Source: a virus
IMG/VR virus record: IMGVR_UViG_3300038856_000047
Coordinates: 1-44,447 of that record
DNA length: 44,447 nucleotides
Direction: 5' to 3' (one strand)
Under the pieces are notes generated by a model. It saw only the letters and a program-made list of their open reading frames with translations. It did not search any database and was not told the DNA's origin. The position numbers and the translations under genes were made by a program. Shown here one piece after another: positions 32,423 to 38,712 of this stretch. Positions within the stretch are counted from its first letter, which is position 1. Every line of letters begins with the position of its first letter.

Positions 32423-32788
32423 TTAACGCCGCTTTTTCCGGGGGTCGCCATTTTCGCGTTCGTCTTCGCGCTTGCTGACGGCTTCGTTAATGTCTTCGAT
32501 TGTTGGGACTGTCAGCATCCAGTCACGGGCTCGGAAAACCCCATAGGCTGTTTCGGCAATATCGCAGGCCCGGTTCACAACTTCTTCGACGGGGAGAAGC
32601 CGTAATTTTTGCCGTCCGGAGCTATCTTCGCCATCTTCGCGCGCCGACACCATCGCCCATCGTTCAAGGATTGCCATCGCAAACCGCGCCTCCGAAGTAG
32701 GCGATTCTGTTATGTGATGCAGGACGCGAGGCAGGCTGTTGGGGTAGCCTTCGCGGTACGGGTAAATTTCTTCATTGTGCTTCGCCAT
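32423..32788 (-). CDS. First gene of the leftward early operon
   Basis: 121 residues. Starts MAKHNEEIYPYREGYPN; helical and charged, with a basic Lys/Arg end (DPRKKRR). GAAGGAGAGAACG precedes the ATG. Expressed directly from the strong leftward promoter, so probably one of the earliest products. No family recognised. Confidence 0.6.
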   Translation of the reverse strand: MAKHNEEIYPYREGYPNSLPRVLHHITESPTSEARFAMAILERWAMVSAREDGEDSSGRQKLRLLPVEEVVNRACDIAETAYGVFRARDWMLTVPTIEDINEAVSKREDERENGDPRKKRR

Positions 32789-32825
32789 CGTTCTCTCCTT
32801 CGCCGTCGTCTGTTGGCTATGAGAG

Positions 32826-32855
32826 AGTATATTTGCAAAAACGCGAAGCTGTCAA
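32826..32855 (-). promoter_or_regulatory. Leftward early promoter
   Basis: On the minus strand TTGACA (32855-32850), an 18-bp spacer and TATACT (32831-32826), close to sigma70 consensus. One copy of the 16-bp operator-like repeat (32830-32845) lies inside the spacer, so a bound protein would block it. Drives 32788 and downstream genes. Confidence 0.8.
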
Positions 32856-32896
32856 TCACAAAAATGCGAGAAAACAAAATTATTTGCAAAAACGCG
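32830..32896. repeat. Two 16-bp direct repeats in the divergent switch
   Basis: TATTTGCAAAAACGCG occurs perfectly at 32830-32845 and 32881-32896. A weaker related copy (CTTGCAAAC) lies at 32897-32905, and AATGCGAG occurs at 32863-32870 and 32914-32921. One repeat is within the leftward promoter and the other next to the rightward -35, the layout of operators for the adjacent regulator. Confidence 0.75.
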
Positions 32897-32897
32897 C

Positions 32898-32927
32898 TTG
32901 CAAACATTGCTTTAATGCGAGTACAAT
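32898..32927 (+). promoter_or_regulatory. Rightward promoter of the regulator
   Basis: TTGCAA (32898-32903), an 18-bp spacer and TACAAT (32922-32927). The ATG at 32934 is only 7 nt after the -10, so the message would begin at or next to its start codon, as with the leaderless lambda cI message from PRM. Confidence 0.65.
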
Positions 32928-32933
32928 CGGCGC

Positions 32934-33134
32934 ATGAACATCACCGAGATTCTATCCGATCTGGAAACCCGCGCGTCGGCTGCCGATCTGGCGATGACGG
33001 ATGCCTGTAAGCGGGCGGGGTTCCACCCATCAACATTCTATCGCTGGAAGGGTGGTTCGCCGCCCAGCACCCGCCTGCTGATCCGGCTCGAACAGGTAAT
33101 CTGCGAAGCCGAATCCGTCGAAGGCGCGGCATGA
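32934..33134 (+). CDS. Helix-turn-helix transcriptional regulator
   Basis: 66 residues. The segment AMTDACKRAGFHPSTFYRWK is a clear HTH with the recognition helix at PSTFYRWK. Too short for a separate dimerisation domain, so Cro-like. No Shine-Dalgarno, consistent with leaderless translation. Probably binds the nearby 16-bp repeats and decides between leftward and rightward transcription. First gene of the rightward early operon. Confidence 0.75.
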   Translation: MNITEILSDLETRASAADLAMTDACKRAGFHPSTFYRWKGGSPPSTRLLIRLEQVICEAESVEGAA

Positions 33135-33150
33135 GCGCGGGGGTGGGGGG

Positions 33151-33369
33151 ATGGTAACACCGGTTTGTCCGAAATGCGGAACCGTAGCGGTGGAAAAGAT
33201 AGCTCTTCGTCGCGGTAAAACCGTTCGTTATCGGTGCAAAGAAGGGGATTGCGGCCACGAAGGATCATCGGACGCATTCCGAAAAGGGGGGCCAAACACA
33301 GGCCAATCAACCGTCACTAATCAGCATTGGCGCGACCCGGTGGCAATGAGCATGGATGGTTACGATTGA
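33151..33369 (+). CDS. Zinc-finger small protein
   Basis: 72 residues. CPKCGTVAVEKIAL and YRCKEGDCGHEG form a four-cysteine zinc ribbon of transposase/transcription type; the tail is polar. Ribosome site GGGGTGGGGGG. Stop overlaps the next start as TGATG. Function unknown. Confidence 0.6.
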   Translation: MVTPVCPKCGTVAVEKIALRRGKTVRYRCKEGDCGHEGSSDAFRKGGPNTGQSTVTNQHWRDPVAMSMDGYD

Positions 33370-33581
33370 TGACCCAGCCCCTCCACAATCCCCGCGACAA
33401 CGGCTCCGATGTGAACGGCGCCTTGTTGGACTTCGCCTTCCGGCAATGCGTCCGCCTCGGCGGCGGCAATATCTATGACGGGCACATGCAGTTCATGGCC
33501 CGCAAGGCTGTCGAAAATATCGAAACTGCCGATGACGCTGCAACGCCGTCGGCGGATGTTGATCCGGAGGTAGGGCTATGA
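33369..33581 (+). CDS. Hypothetical small protein
   Basis: 70 residues starting MTQPLHNPRDNGSDVNG, acidic C-terminus. Begins in a TGATG overlap with the zinc-finger gene; the frame reaching back to 33327 is unsupported. No family recognised. Confidence 0.55.
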   Translation: MTQPLHNPRDNGSDVNGALLDFAFRQCVRLGGGNIYDGHMQFMARKAVENIETADDAATPSADVDPEVGL

Positions 33582-33907
33582 AGGCAATAGGACCGGGAAG
33601 TCTGGTGCGGTGTGTTAAGGAGATACAGATTTATTTCCCCGATCCGCGCGTGCCAAATCTGCCTAGGCTAAACAATATTTATACTGTCCGGGCACTGGAA
33701 AAGTGCAACTGCGGGCAGGCCAATCTTCTTCTTTCAGAAATTGTCAACCCAATCTGCGATTCTATATGCGGCACATGCCACTCAGAAATTGTGGCGGAAC
33801 CGAGTTTTGATCCGGACTATTTCGCGCCCGTCGATGACGACGATATAGCCATCTTCCGCGAGACCGACCGCGAGGTGTTCGACAAGACGCGGGAGCCGGT
33901 GGGATGA
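33578..33907 (+). CDS. Hypothetical conserved-looking phage protein
   Basis: 109 residues. Starts MKAIGPGSLVRCVKEI and contains CNCG and CDSICGTC, possible zinc ligands. The tail FAPVDDDDIAIFRETDREV resembles short phage proteins with an F-x-P-V-D-D-x-x-I motif. Ends overlap neighbours by 4 nt. Function not known. Confidence 0.6.
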   Translation: MKAIGPGSLVRCVKEIQIYFPDPRVPNLPRLNNIYTVRALEKCNCGQANLLLSEIVNPICDSICGTCHSEIVAEPSFDPDYFAPVDDDDIAIFRETDREVFDKTREPVG

Positions 33908-34332
33908 AACACCCTGTCGCCACCACGAAGAACTGCCCCTGCTGCCAGGCCCCCGTGGTAAGCGGCGACGTGCCGCCGGTTTGGGTGGACCTGACGCGCA
34001 ACATGGTGATGGGGGGCGGCGTGGAATTACATTTACGGCCCCGGCAGGCGGAAATCCTGTCGCTATTCGTCAAAGCATGGCCGCGCGGTGTTCACGTCGA
34101 GGCGCTGGCCTATCAGTTAGACCCATATGCGGGCATGGCCCGAAAGACGGTAGAGACGCATATCTGCCTACTGCGGCGCGCCATCAAGCCGCTTGGCGTC
34201 AACATCCAGAATCATGAGGGCGGGTTCTACGCCCTTGAGGATGCCGCGCAGCCCGGCGACTTGGCTGTACCTCCTCTCCCAAACTCGACGGGGCCGGTTA
34301 GCACTGGTCCCGTCCCTTTGGGGCGGCGGTGA
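33904..34332 (+). CDS. Winged-helix protein with N-terminal zinc knuckle
   Basis: 142 residues. A CPCC cysteine cluster near the start, then an OmpR/PhoB-like winged helix: LHLRPRQAEILSLFVKAW, GVHVEALAYQLDPYAG, RKTVETHICLLRRAIKPLG and a beta hairpin FYALED. No receiver domain. The layout is like that of the protein at 25741. It precedes the methyltransferase directly. Likely a DNA-binding regulator. Confidence 0.75.
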   Translation: MKHPVATTKNCPCCQAPVVSGDVPPVWVDLTRNMVMGGGVELHLRPRQAEILSLFVKAWPRGVHVEALAYQLDPYAGMARKTVETHICLLRRAIKPLGVNIQNHEGGFYALEDAAQPGDLAVPPLPNSTGPVSTGPVPLGRR

Positions 34333-35004
34333 ATGGTTGAACCCGTCCGCATAGGCGATGCCGAACTGTATCTGGCCGACTGCCTTTCTGTCCTGCCGAC
34401 GCTCGGCAAGGTGGATGCGGTGGTGACGGACCCGCCTTATGGGATCGCCAAGCTGTGGAATAGCCAGCAGAAAGGTCGAAACGGGAAAAGTCGCCTGTGG
34501 GACGGCAACAATGAGTGGGATATGGAGACGCTGCCGGGGGCCGTGGAAATCGCCCGCAAAATGGCTGACCGATCCATCATCTGGGGCGGCAACTACTACG
34601 ATCTTCCGGCAAGCAGGGGCTATCTCATCTGGGACAAGATGCAAGAGTTTAGCAACGCGGACAGCGAGATGGCGTGGTGCTCTTGGCTTCAGACGCCACG
34701 CACATTCCGCTATGCGCGGGCACAACTCGCCAACGAGGGCAAAGAACACCCGACCCAAAAGCCGCTCCCACTCATGGAATGGTGCCTCGGCTTCCTTCCC
34801 GACGCGCAAACCATTCTCGACCCCTTCATGGGCAGCGGCACCACTGGCGTAGCCTGCGCCAAGCTGGGCCGGAAGTTCATCGGCATCGAGATCGAGCCCA
34901 AGTATTTCGACATCGCCTGCCGTCGTATCGAGGAAGCCTACGCCCAACTGGACATGTTCATCGAGCCGCCCGCGAAGGCCGAGCAGGAGGCGATGGACGT
35001 ATGA
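34333..35004 (+). CDS. DNA methyltransferase (beta-class, DPPY)
   Basis: 223 residues. Catalytic DPPY at 33-36 comes before the SAM-binding FMGSGTT at 165-171, the beta-class order, with HPTQKP at 139-144. DPPY usually means N6-adenine methylation, though N4-cytosine enzymes also occur. Without a C-terminal extension it is shorter than CcrM. May protect DNA from restriction or mark promoters. Start directly follows the upstream TGA. Confidence 0.92.
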   Translation: MVEPVRIGDAELYLADCLSVLPTLGKVDAVVTDPPYGIAKLWNSQQKGRNGKSRLWDGNNEWDMETLPGAVEIARKMADRSIIWGGNYYDLPASRGYLIWDKMQEFSNADSEMAWCSWLQTPRTFRYARAQLANEGKEHPTQKPLPLMEWCLGFLPDAQTILDPFMGSGTTGVACAKLGRKFIGIEIEPKYFDIACRRIEEAYAQLDMFIEPPAKAEQEAMDV

Positions 35005-35321
35005 GAAAGCCCCGCAAGTACCGCAACACACCGACCGAGAAGGACGGCCACCGCTTCGACAGCAAGCGGGAGATGGAGCGGTACTGCCACCTGAAACTGT
35101 TGCAGATGGGCGGGGAGATAGAGGCTCTGGAACTACAGCCGAAATTCCCGATCACCGTCAAGGGCGTGAAGGTCTGCGAATACTGGGGCGACTTCCGGTA
35201 TGTCGAGCGACAGACGGGAGAGACCATCGTGGAGGATGTAAAGGGCGTTCGCACGGCCGTCTACAAGCTGAAAAAGAAGCTGGTCAAGGCCTGTCACGGC
35301 ATCGACGTGGTGGAGGTGTAG
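35001..35321 (+). CDS. DUF1064 nuclease-like protein
   Basis: 106 residues. KYRNTPTEKDGHRFDSKREM, then LELQPKFPI, the ExK-type segment and KGVRTAVYKLKKKLVKACHG match the DUF1064 family, predicted PD-(D/E)XK-like nucleases or resolvases. Could process recombination intermediates made by ERF and SSB. Start overlaps the methyltransferase stop. Confidence 0.85.
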   Translation: MRKPRKYRNTPTEKDGHRFDSKREMERYCHLKLLQMGGEIEALELQPKFPITVKGVKVCEYWGDFRYVERQTGETIVEDVKGVRTAVYKLKKKLVKACHGIDVVEV

Positions 35322-35687
35322 ATGAGCGTCACCTATTTCCGCCGCCTGCCTGTTCTGTCCATGAAAGAATGGAGCAAATACCTTGCCAAGCAACACGCCC
35401 TGGCCCCCGGAGCGGGTGGCGACGTTGGAAAAACTGGTAGCCATAGCGTCGGGACAGCGGCTTCCGACACGATGGATAGCCGATCAGATGGGCGAGACGC
35501 GGCACGCGATAATCGGCCAGTGTTATCGCCGGGGATTGAAACTCCCGCTTTCACCAAACCCAAAAGAAAACACCGCGCCACCGCCATCGGACCCGGTGAG
35601 TCCGGCCCGCCCAACTCGGCTGAACGTGCGCGATCGCGTTTGCGAAACGCCCTCCTGCAACGGGCCGAAACAACCGGGCTGGAATAA
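35322..35687 (+). CDS. Possible short ORF overlapping the GcrA-like gene
   Basis: A frame starting MSVTYFRRLPVLSMKEWSKY directly after the DUF1064 stop (TAGATG). Only the first 25-30 residues look like protein; the rest (SDTMDSRSDGRDAARD) is of shadow type and lies on top of the GcrA-like gene in another frame. It might serve to couple translation to the TTG start. Low support as a 121-residue protein. Confidence 0.3.
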   Translation: MSVTYFRRLPVLSMKEWSKYLAKQHALAPGAGGDVGKTGSHSVGTAASDTMDSRSDGRDAARDNRPVLSPGIETPAFTKPKRKHRATAIGPGESGPPNSAERARSRLRNALLQRAETTGLE

Positions 35688-35724
35688 TTGTGCCGCGTGT
35701 CTGTCGAGGATGACGGGAGAGTGA
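35383..35724 (+). CDS. GcrA-like transcriptional regulator
   Basis: 113 residues. The N-terminus TPWPPERVATLEKLVAIAS, then RWIADQMGETRHAIIGQCYR and RGLKLP, is the GcrA domain, which recognises methylated GANTC promoters with sigma70 in Alphaproteobacteria. The C-terminus has CETPSC and CAAC pairs, a possible zinc site. Start is TTG at 35383 with GGAG about 8 nt upstream; a stop bars any extension. It lies two genes after a DNA methyltransferase, which suggests a link (inference). Confidence 0.8.
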   Translation: MPSNTPWPPERVATLEKLVAIASGQRLPTRWIADQMGETRHAIIGQCYRRGLKLPLSPNPKENTAPPPSDPVSPARPTRLNVRDRVCETPSCNGPKQPGWNNCAACLSRMTGE

Positions 35725-35726
35725 AC

Positions 35727-36017
35727 ATGGACATGATCGAACGTGTCGCGCGGGCGATAAAATCGGAAATAGGCGAGCAATGGGATGCCCAACCACTCCC
35801 GGGCGCCAATAACCCCGAAGATTGGTCGGCTACAGGCGGAACGCTGGATTTGATAACAGTCGCCCGCGCCGCCATCGAAGCCATTACGGCGGAATTTCTT
35901 TCTGACGCAGAGTGGGAAGAGGCCAGGAAATTTCTAAGAACTGACAGCCGCGCGAACCTTGATATGGCGTTGGCTGCGATATTCGACCGCGCGCTCAACA
36001 AACAGGGCGGGCGATGA
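35727..36017 (+). CDS. Hypothetical early protein
   Basis: 96 residues starting MDMIERVARAIKSEIG, helical, with TGGTLDLITVARAAIEAITA. Such short proteins are common in early phage operons; no function can be assigned. GGGAGA is a proper ribosome site. Confidence 0.6.
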   Translation: MDMIERVARAIKSEIGEQWDAQPLPGANNPEDWSATGGTLDLITVARAAIEAITAEFLSDAEWEEARKFLRTDSRANLDMALAAIFDRALNKQGGR

Positions 36018-36083
36018 AAAAGATAGGGGCCGGTCTGTGGTTGCAGTCCCGACCCCCGGCGAAACGAAGATAGGACAGCTATT

Positions 36084-36194
36084 ATGTCCTATTCGCCGTT
36101 GATGTGCAACCCACTTGTTGCCGGTTCAAGCGAAAAACCGGAGATGACCACCGGGGGTGAGACCCGCCCCTTTCAAAGGCAGCATGTAGGATGA
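36084..36194 (+). CDS. Possible 36-residue ORF and hairpin
   Basis: A 36-codon ORF (MSYSPLMCNPLVAGSSEKPE then MTTGGETRPFQRQHVG) with TAGGA upstream and an ATGA overlap with the next gene. A 6-bp hairpin CCGGTT/AACCGG lies inside at 36121-36141, and AGGACA/TGTCCT occurs before it at 36073-36091. The 173-base stretch otherwise holds nothing recognised. Could instead be a regulatory RNA region. Confidence 0.35.
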   Translation: MSYSPLMCNPLVAGSSEKPEMTTGGETRPFQRQHVG

Positions 36195-36388
36195 GAGATA
36201 CTAACGAACAAATAGAATTTGCGGTTCGCCTTTTGTATGGGGTGGCGAACACAATTCGATTGTTTTGTCCGGATGTATCGCCGGACGTCCAGAGGGATAT
36301 TTTGGACAAGTCCAACCTCGAAATTTCATCCGCAGCCGATGACGATATACAGCCGAGCAATACCCCAGGTTCTCAAGAGCGCGATTAA
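36191..36388 (+). CDS. Hypothetical small protein
   Basis: 65 residues, starting MRDTNEQIEFAVRLLYGVAN, helical then acidic. The start overlaps the previous small ORF. No family recognised. Confidence 0.55.
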   Translation: MRDTNEQIEFAVRLLYGVANTIRLFCPDVSPDVQRDILDKSNLEISSAADDDIQPSNTPGSQERD

Positions 36389-36534
36389 GCGGCCTCTTCA
36401 ATAGGGGCGGGGAAGCGTCTGACCCACGATACGGGTGGCTGGTAAACGGTGGTGGCAGGTACATGCCTTTCCCTTGCGGGGGGAAGTACGGGTCTGGGGA
36501 AACAGGTAGCGTTTTACACAAAGTGGATAGCGGT

Positions 36535-36873
36535 ATGAGCAACGTAACGCAGCTACACACGGCCACGGCGACGTTCGACGACTTCTGGCAGGCTTGTCCC
36601 TATTGCCGTCGTATCGGGAAGGTTAAGGCGCGGGCGAAATGGGATGCCATAACCGGCGAGGGGTTGAAAACCCGCACGCTGGACAGGGACAGCGGGCAGT
36701 ACATGGACATCGAACTGAAAGCCGCACCGGAGACGATTATCGCGGGCATGAAGGCTTATGACAGGTCGCTCCGTAAGGAGGGTATCGGTTCATGGGATTA
36801 CGCCGTGGAACCCCGGTTTATTCTGCACCCGGCGACGTTCCTGAACCAGGGCCGATGGGAGGATTACGAGTGA
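36535..36873 (+). CDS. Replication-protein C-terminal-like domain
   Basis: 112 residues. TFDDFWQACPYCRRIGKVKA, then AAPETIIAGMKAYDRSL and FILHPATFLNQGRWEDYE, match the C-terminal segment common to phage replication-initiation (O-like) proteins, in which FW, IIxG and HPATFLNxxRW are the conserved parts. The usual N-terminal DNA-binding part is missing, so it is a standalone domain. Start MSNVTQ chosen; 36463 would add 24 residues. May help load the host helicase. Confidence 0.65.
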   Translation: MSNVTQLHTATATFDDFWQACPYCRRIGKVKARAKWDAITGEGLKTRTLDRDSGQYMDIELKAAPETIIAGMKAYDRSLRKEGIGSWDYAVEPRFILHPATFLNQGRWEDYE

Positions 36874-36909
36874 GCTTTGCACTGTACAAGGGTGAGGAGG
36901 ACCAAGCCG

Positions 36910-37545
36910 ATGACTGACAACGCGGAACTGGTGAAGCGGTTACGCGCCCCGCACTATTGGATTAGCGGGAGTAGCGAAGGACATGAAGGCGAAAATGACG
37001 TGCCGGGTTTAGCTGCTGACCGCATCGAAGCCCTCACCGCGCGGGTGAACACGCAGATACCGGCGCTCAAGCAGGTGGTGGCAGAACGGGAAGCCCGCAT
37101 ACGTGAGTTGGAAATAGATTTGGCGATGGTGGCTGGCAAGCTGCTTGAATTGCAGCAGCCGCCGGAAGCCCGCATCGCTGTCATCGAAGAGGAGAACGCG
37201 CGGCTGCGAGATGCCTGCATTGTTGCTAACGATTTTCTGGTAGAGGGCTCTTCGGCACAGGAATTTGTTAGCGCCGCCCTCAACACCAACCCCGAGAGAA
37301 AACCGATGACCTTTCCTAAATATATTCTTACGAATGATGTGAACAGAGCGAAACAACGTGTGCGAACGCTTGGAAGAAATATACCTATAATAAATAGAAC
37401 CGAACAGTTTATGGGGCTTGAAATTAAAGAAAGTGATGTTGAATGGATTGTGAATCCGGATTGGGATTTCCCGCTGGATTTTTATGAGACTTTTCAATTT
37501 AGGTGCCTTAATACCAGCGCTGCCCTCAACACCAAGCCCGAATAG
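36910..37545 (+). CDS. Hypothetical protein with inserted AT-rich segment
   Basis: 211 residues. The first 125 residues form a coiled coil (LKQVVAEREARIRELEIDLA) with a GC-rich gene typical of this operon. From about residue 133 the sequence is AT-rich and of different character (MTFPKYILTNDVNRAKQRVR), ending with SAALNTKPE, which also occurs at SAALNTNPE before the insert. A start at 37306 could also yield the segment alone. GAGGAGG precedes the main ATG. Confidence 0.6.
   Translation: MTDNAELVKRLRAPHYWISGSSEGHEGENDVPGLAADRIEALTARVNTQIPALKQVVAEREARIRELEIDLAMVAGKLLELQQPPEARIAVIEEENARLRDACIVANDFLVEGSSAQEFVSAALNTNPERKPMTFPKYILTNDVNRAKQRVRTLGRNIPIINRTEQFMGLEIKESDVEWIVNPDWDFPLDFYETFQFRCLNTSAALNTKPE
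37270..37542 (+). repeat. Direct repeat pair around an AT-rich insert
   Basis: AGCGCCGCCCTCAACACC onward (37270-37296) is repeated at 37516-37542 with two mismatches. It encodes SAALNTNPE and SAALNTKPE, and brackets an AT-rich block of about 220 bases that keeps the frame. Confidence 0.75.
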
Positions 37546-37557
37546 GAGAGTCCGACA

Positions 37558-37854
37558 ATGGATGATATTGAGAAGGGCGCGTATGTCTTAGCTACTAAAT
37601 ACGACGATGGCGATCCTGGTGATGCGTGGGCTGTAGGGTTTTACATCGGGTGGGAGGGTGATCGTCATTTAGTCGGCGATGAACATGGGAAATCCTATCG
37701 CGCCAATGGCTACCGCCGCGTTCGCGCCGGTCTGCGTCTGGAGGTCGGAAAATGGTTGCTGGAATGCGCGGAAGCGTTGGAGAGATCGCCGCCGGGCACT
37801 GTAAATCTTTGGGACATGTTGACCGATGACGCATTCGAGGAGCCCGTCGCATAG
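37558..37854 (+). CDS. Hypothetical protein
   Basis: 98 residues, starting MDDIEKGAYVLATKYDDGDP and ending DDAFEEPVA. The fold looks small and beta-rich at the start (WAVGFYIGWEGDRHLVGDEH, like an SH3-type barrel). Good ribosome site (AGGAGAG). Its last codons form the first copy of the 24-bp repeat. Confidence 0.6.
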   Translation: MDDIEKGAYVLATKYDDGDPGDAWAVGFYIGWEGDRHLVGDEHGKSYRANGYRRVRAGLRLEVGKWLLECAEALERSPPGTVNLWDMLTDDAFEEPVA

Positions 37855-38172
37855 GCGGGGCTGAACAAGGAGCGGAATGATGCGCGATACCTATGTGATG
37901 CCTGCCGATGGATGGGTCTGTTTCCATTGTGGCGAACGGTTTACGAAAATCGGCGCAGCTGAAGATCACTTTGGCGGCAGACCAAGTGATTTAACGGGCT
38001 GTCAAATAAAAGCAGGAGATGAGAAGGGTTTGTTGATGTCTCTGCGGCGAGAGCAGAACAAATTGAGATGGCTGGAGAGAAATTCTGTAATGAAAAATCC
38101 AAAGGACATTACCATTTATCAGCAACTAATCCGCAGCCATATATGAGTCCGTCGCATAGGCGGGGCTGAACA
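37844..38172 (+). repeat. Perfect 24-bp direct repeat around the C2H2-like gene
   Basis: The sequence at 37844-37867 is identical to 38149-38172; both read CCGTCGCATAGG then CGGGGCTGAACA. They bracket the gene at 37877, and the repeat carries a stop codon and the start of the following ribosome-site area. Confidence 0.85.
37877..38146 (+). CDS. Zinc-finger-like small protein in repeat cassette
   Basis: 89 residues from 37877 (or 37880). WVCFHCGERFTKIGAAEDHF looks like a single C2H2-type finger, then TGCQIKAGDEKGLLMSLRRE and a helical tail. Similar small proteins are frequent in alphaproteobacterial phages. AAGGAGCGG is the ribosome site. AT content rises towards the 3' end. Whole gene lies inside a 24-bp direct repeat. 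Confidence 0.65.
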   Translation: MMRDTYVMPADGWVCFHCGERFTKIGAAEDHFGGRPSDLTGCQIKAGDEKGLLMSLRREQNKLRWLERNSVMKNPKDITIYQQLIRSHI

Positions 38173-38184
38173 GTGAGTACAGCG

Positions 38185-38601
38185 ATGGCTAGGAAGCGCA
38201 GGACACGCCGCACCCGCCGGGAAATGCGGGTCTACGAGGAAACCGGCCCGACGGCCGAGACCAAGGCCAAGCTGGAAGCGGACCCGCTGCGGATGCTGAT
38301 CGACGCCCGGTTTGTGAACACCGATATGGAGCGGGCCGCTGCGGAAATCCGGGCGGTGTACCTGGCGGTCGTGCGCGACGTGATGAGCAAGCCGCAGGCA
38401 TTCGGGCGGCTGCCGGGCGGCAAGGCGGAAATGCCGGACGGGCTGGCCGAAGCGCACGCGCGCCGATATGTCCCGTGGGTAGCCGACATGGGCGGGGAGG
38501 CGGTGGATTTGACGCTCCGGATAGCAGTTGACCGGCAACCCGCCTATCCCGTCGAGCCGGTGATATTCGCACTACGGGACTATGCACGGAGGATGGCTTG
38601 A
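38185..38601 (+). CDS. Hypothetical basic protein ending the early operon
   Basis: 138 residues. Very basic start MARKRRTRRTRREMR then a helical body (MERAAAEIRAVYLAVVRDVM). No family proven; position last before a terminator suits a late-gene regulator, but this is inference. GTG at 38173 is an alternative start. Confidence 0.6.
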   Translation: MARKRRTRRTRREMRVYEETGPTAETKAKLEADPLRMLIDARFVNTDMERAAAEIRAVYLAVVRDVMSKPQAFGRLPGGKAEMPDGLAEAHARRYVPWVADMGGEAVDLTLRIAVDRQPAYPVEPVIFALRDYARRMA

Positions 38602-38613
38602 GCCAAAATCCGC

Positions 38614-38642
38614 TTGACGCCCCCTAACCATCCCGCTAGGCT
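38614..38642 (+). promoter_or_regulatory. Candidate promoter before the repeat-protein gene
   Basis: TTGACG (38614-38619), 17-bp spacer, TAGGCT (38637-38642); the -10 is poor. A second TTGACA starts at 38642 without a good -10. Its transcript would meet the terminator at 38668 first. Confidence 0.3.
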
Positions 38643-38667
38643 TGACACTTAGGAAGCATTATTCATG

Positions 38668-38698
38668 CCCGGACGGTGAGAACCGCGCCGGGTTTTTT
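38668..38698 (+). terminator. Strong rho-independent terminator
   Basis: CCCGG, CGGT, loop GAGA, ACCG, CCGGG and six T residues form a near-perfect stem. It ends the rightward early operon and lies 14 nt before the next ATG. Confidence 0.9.
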
Positions 38699-38712
38699 CG
38701 TGCGAGGTGCCG

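Noticed and set aside
36014-36073. 19-codon ORF after the gene at 35727
   Set aside because: ATGA overlap present but too short and without features to call as a gene.
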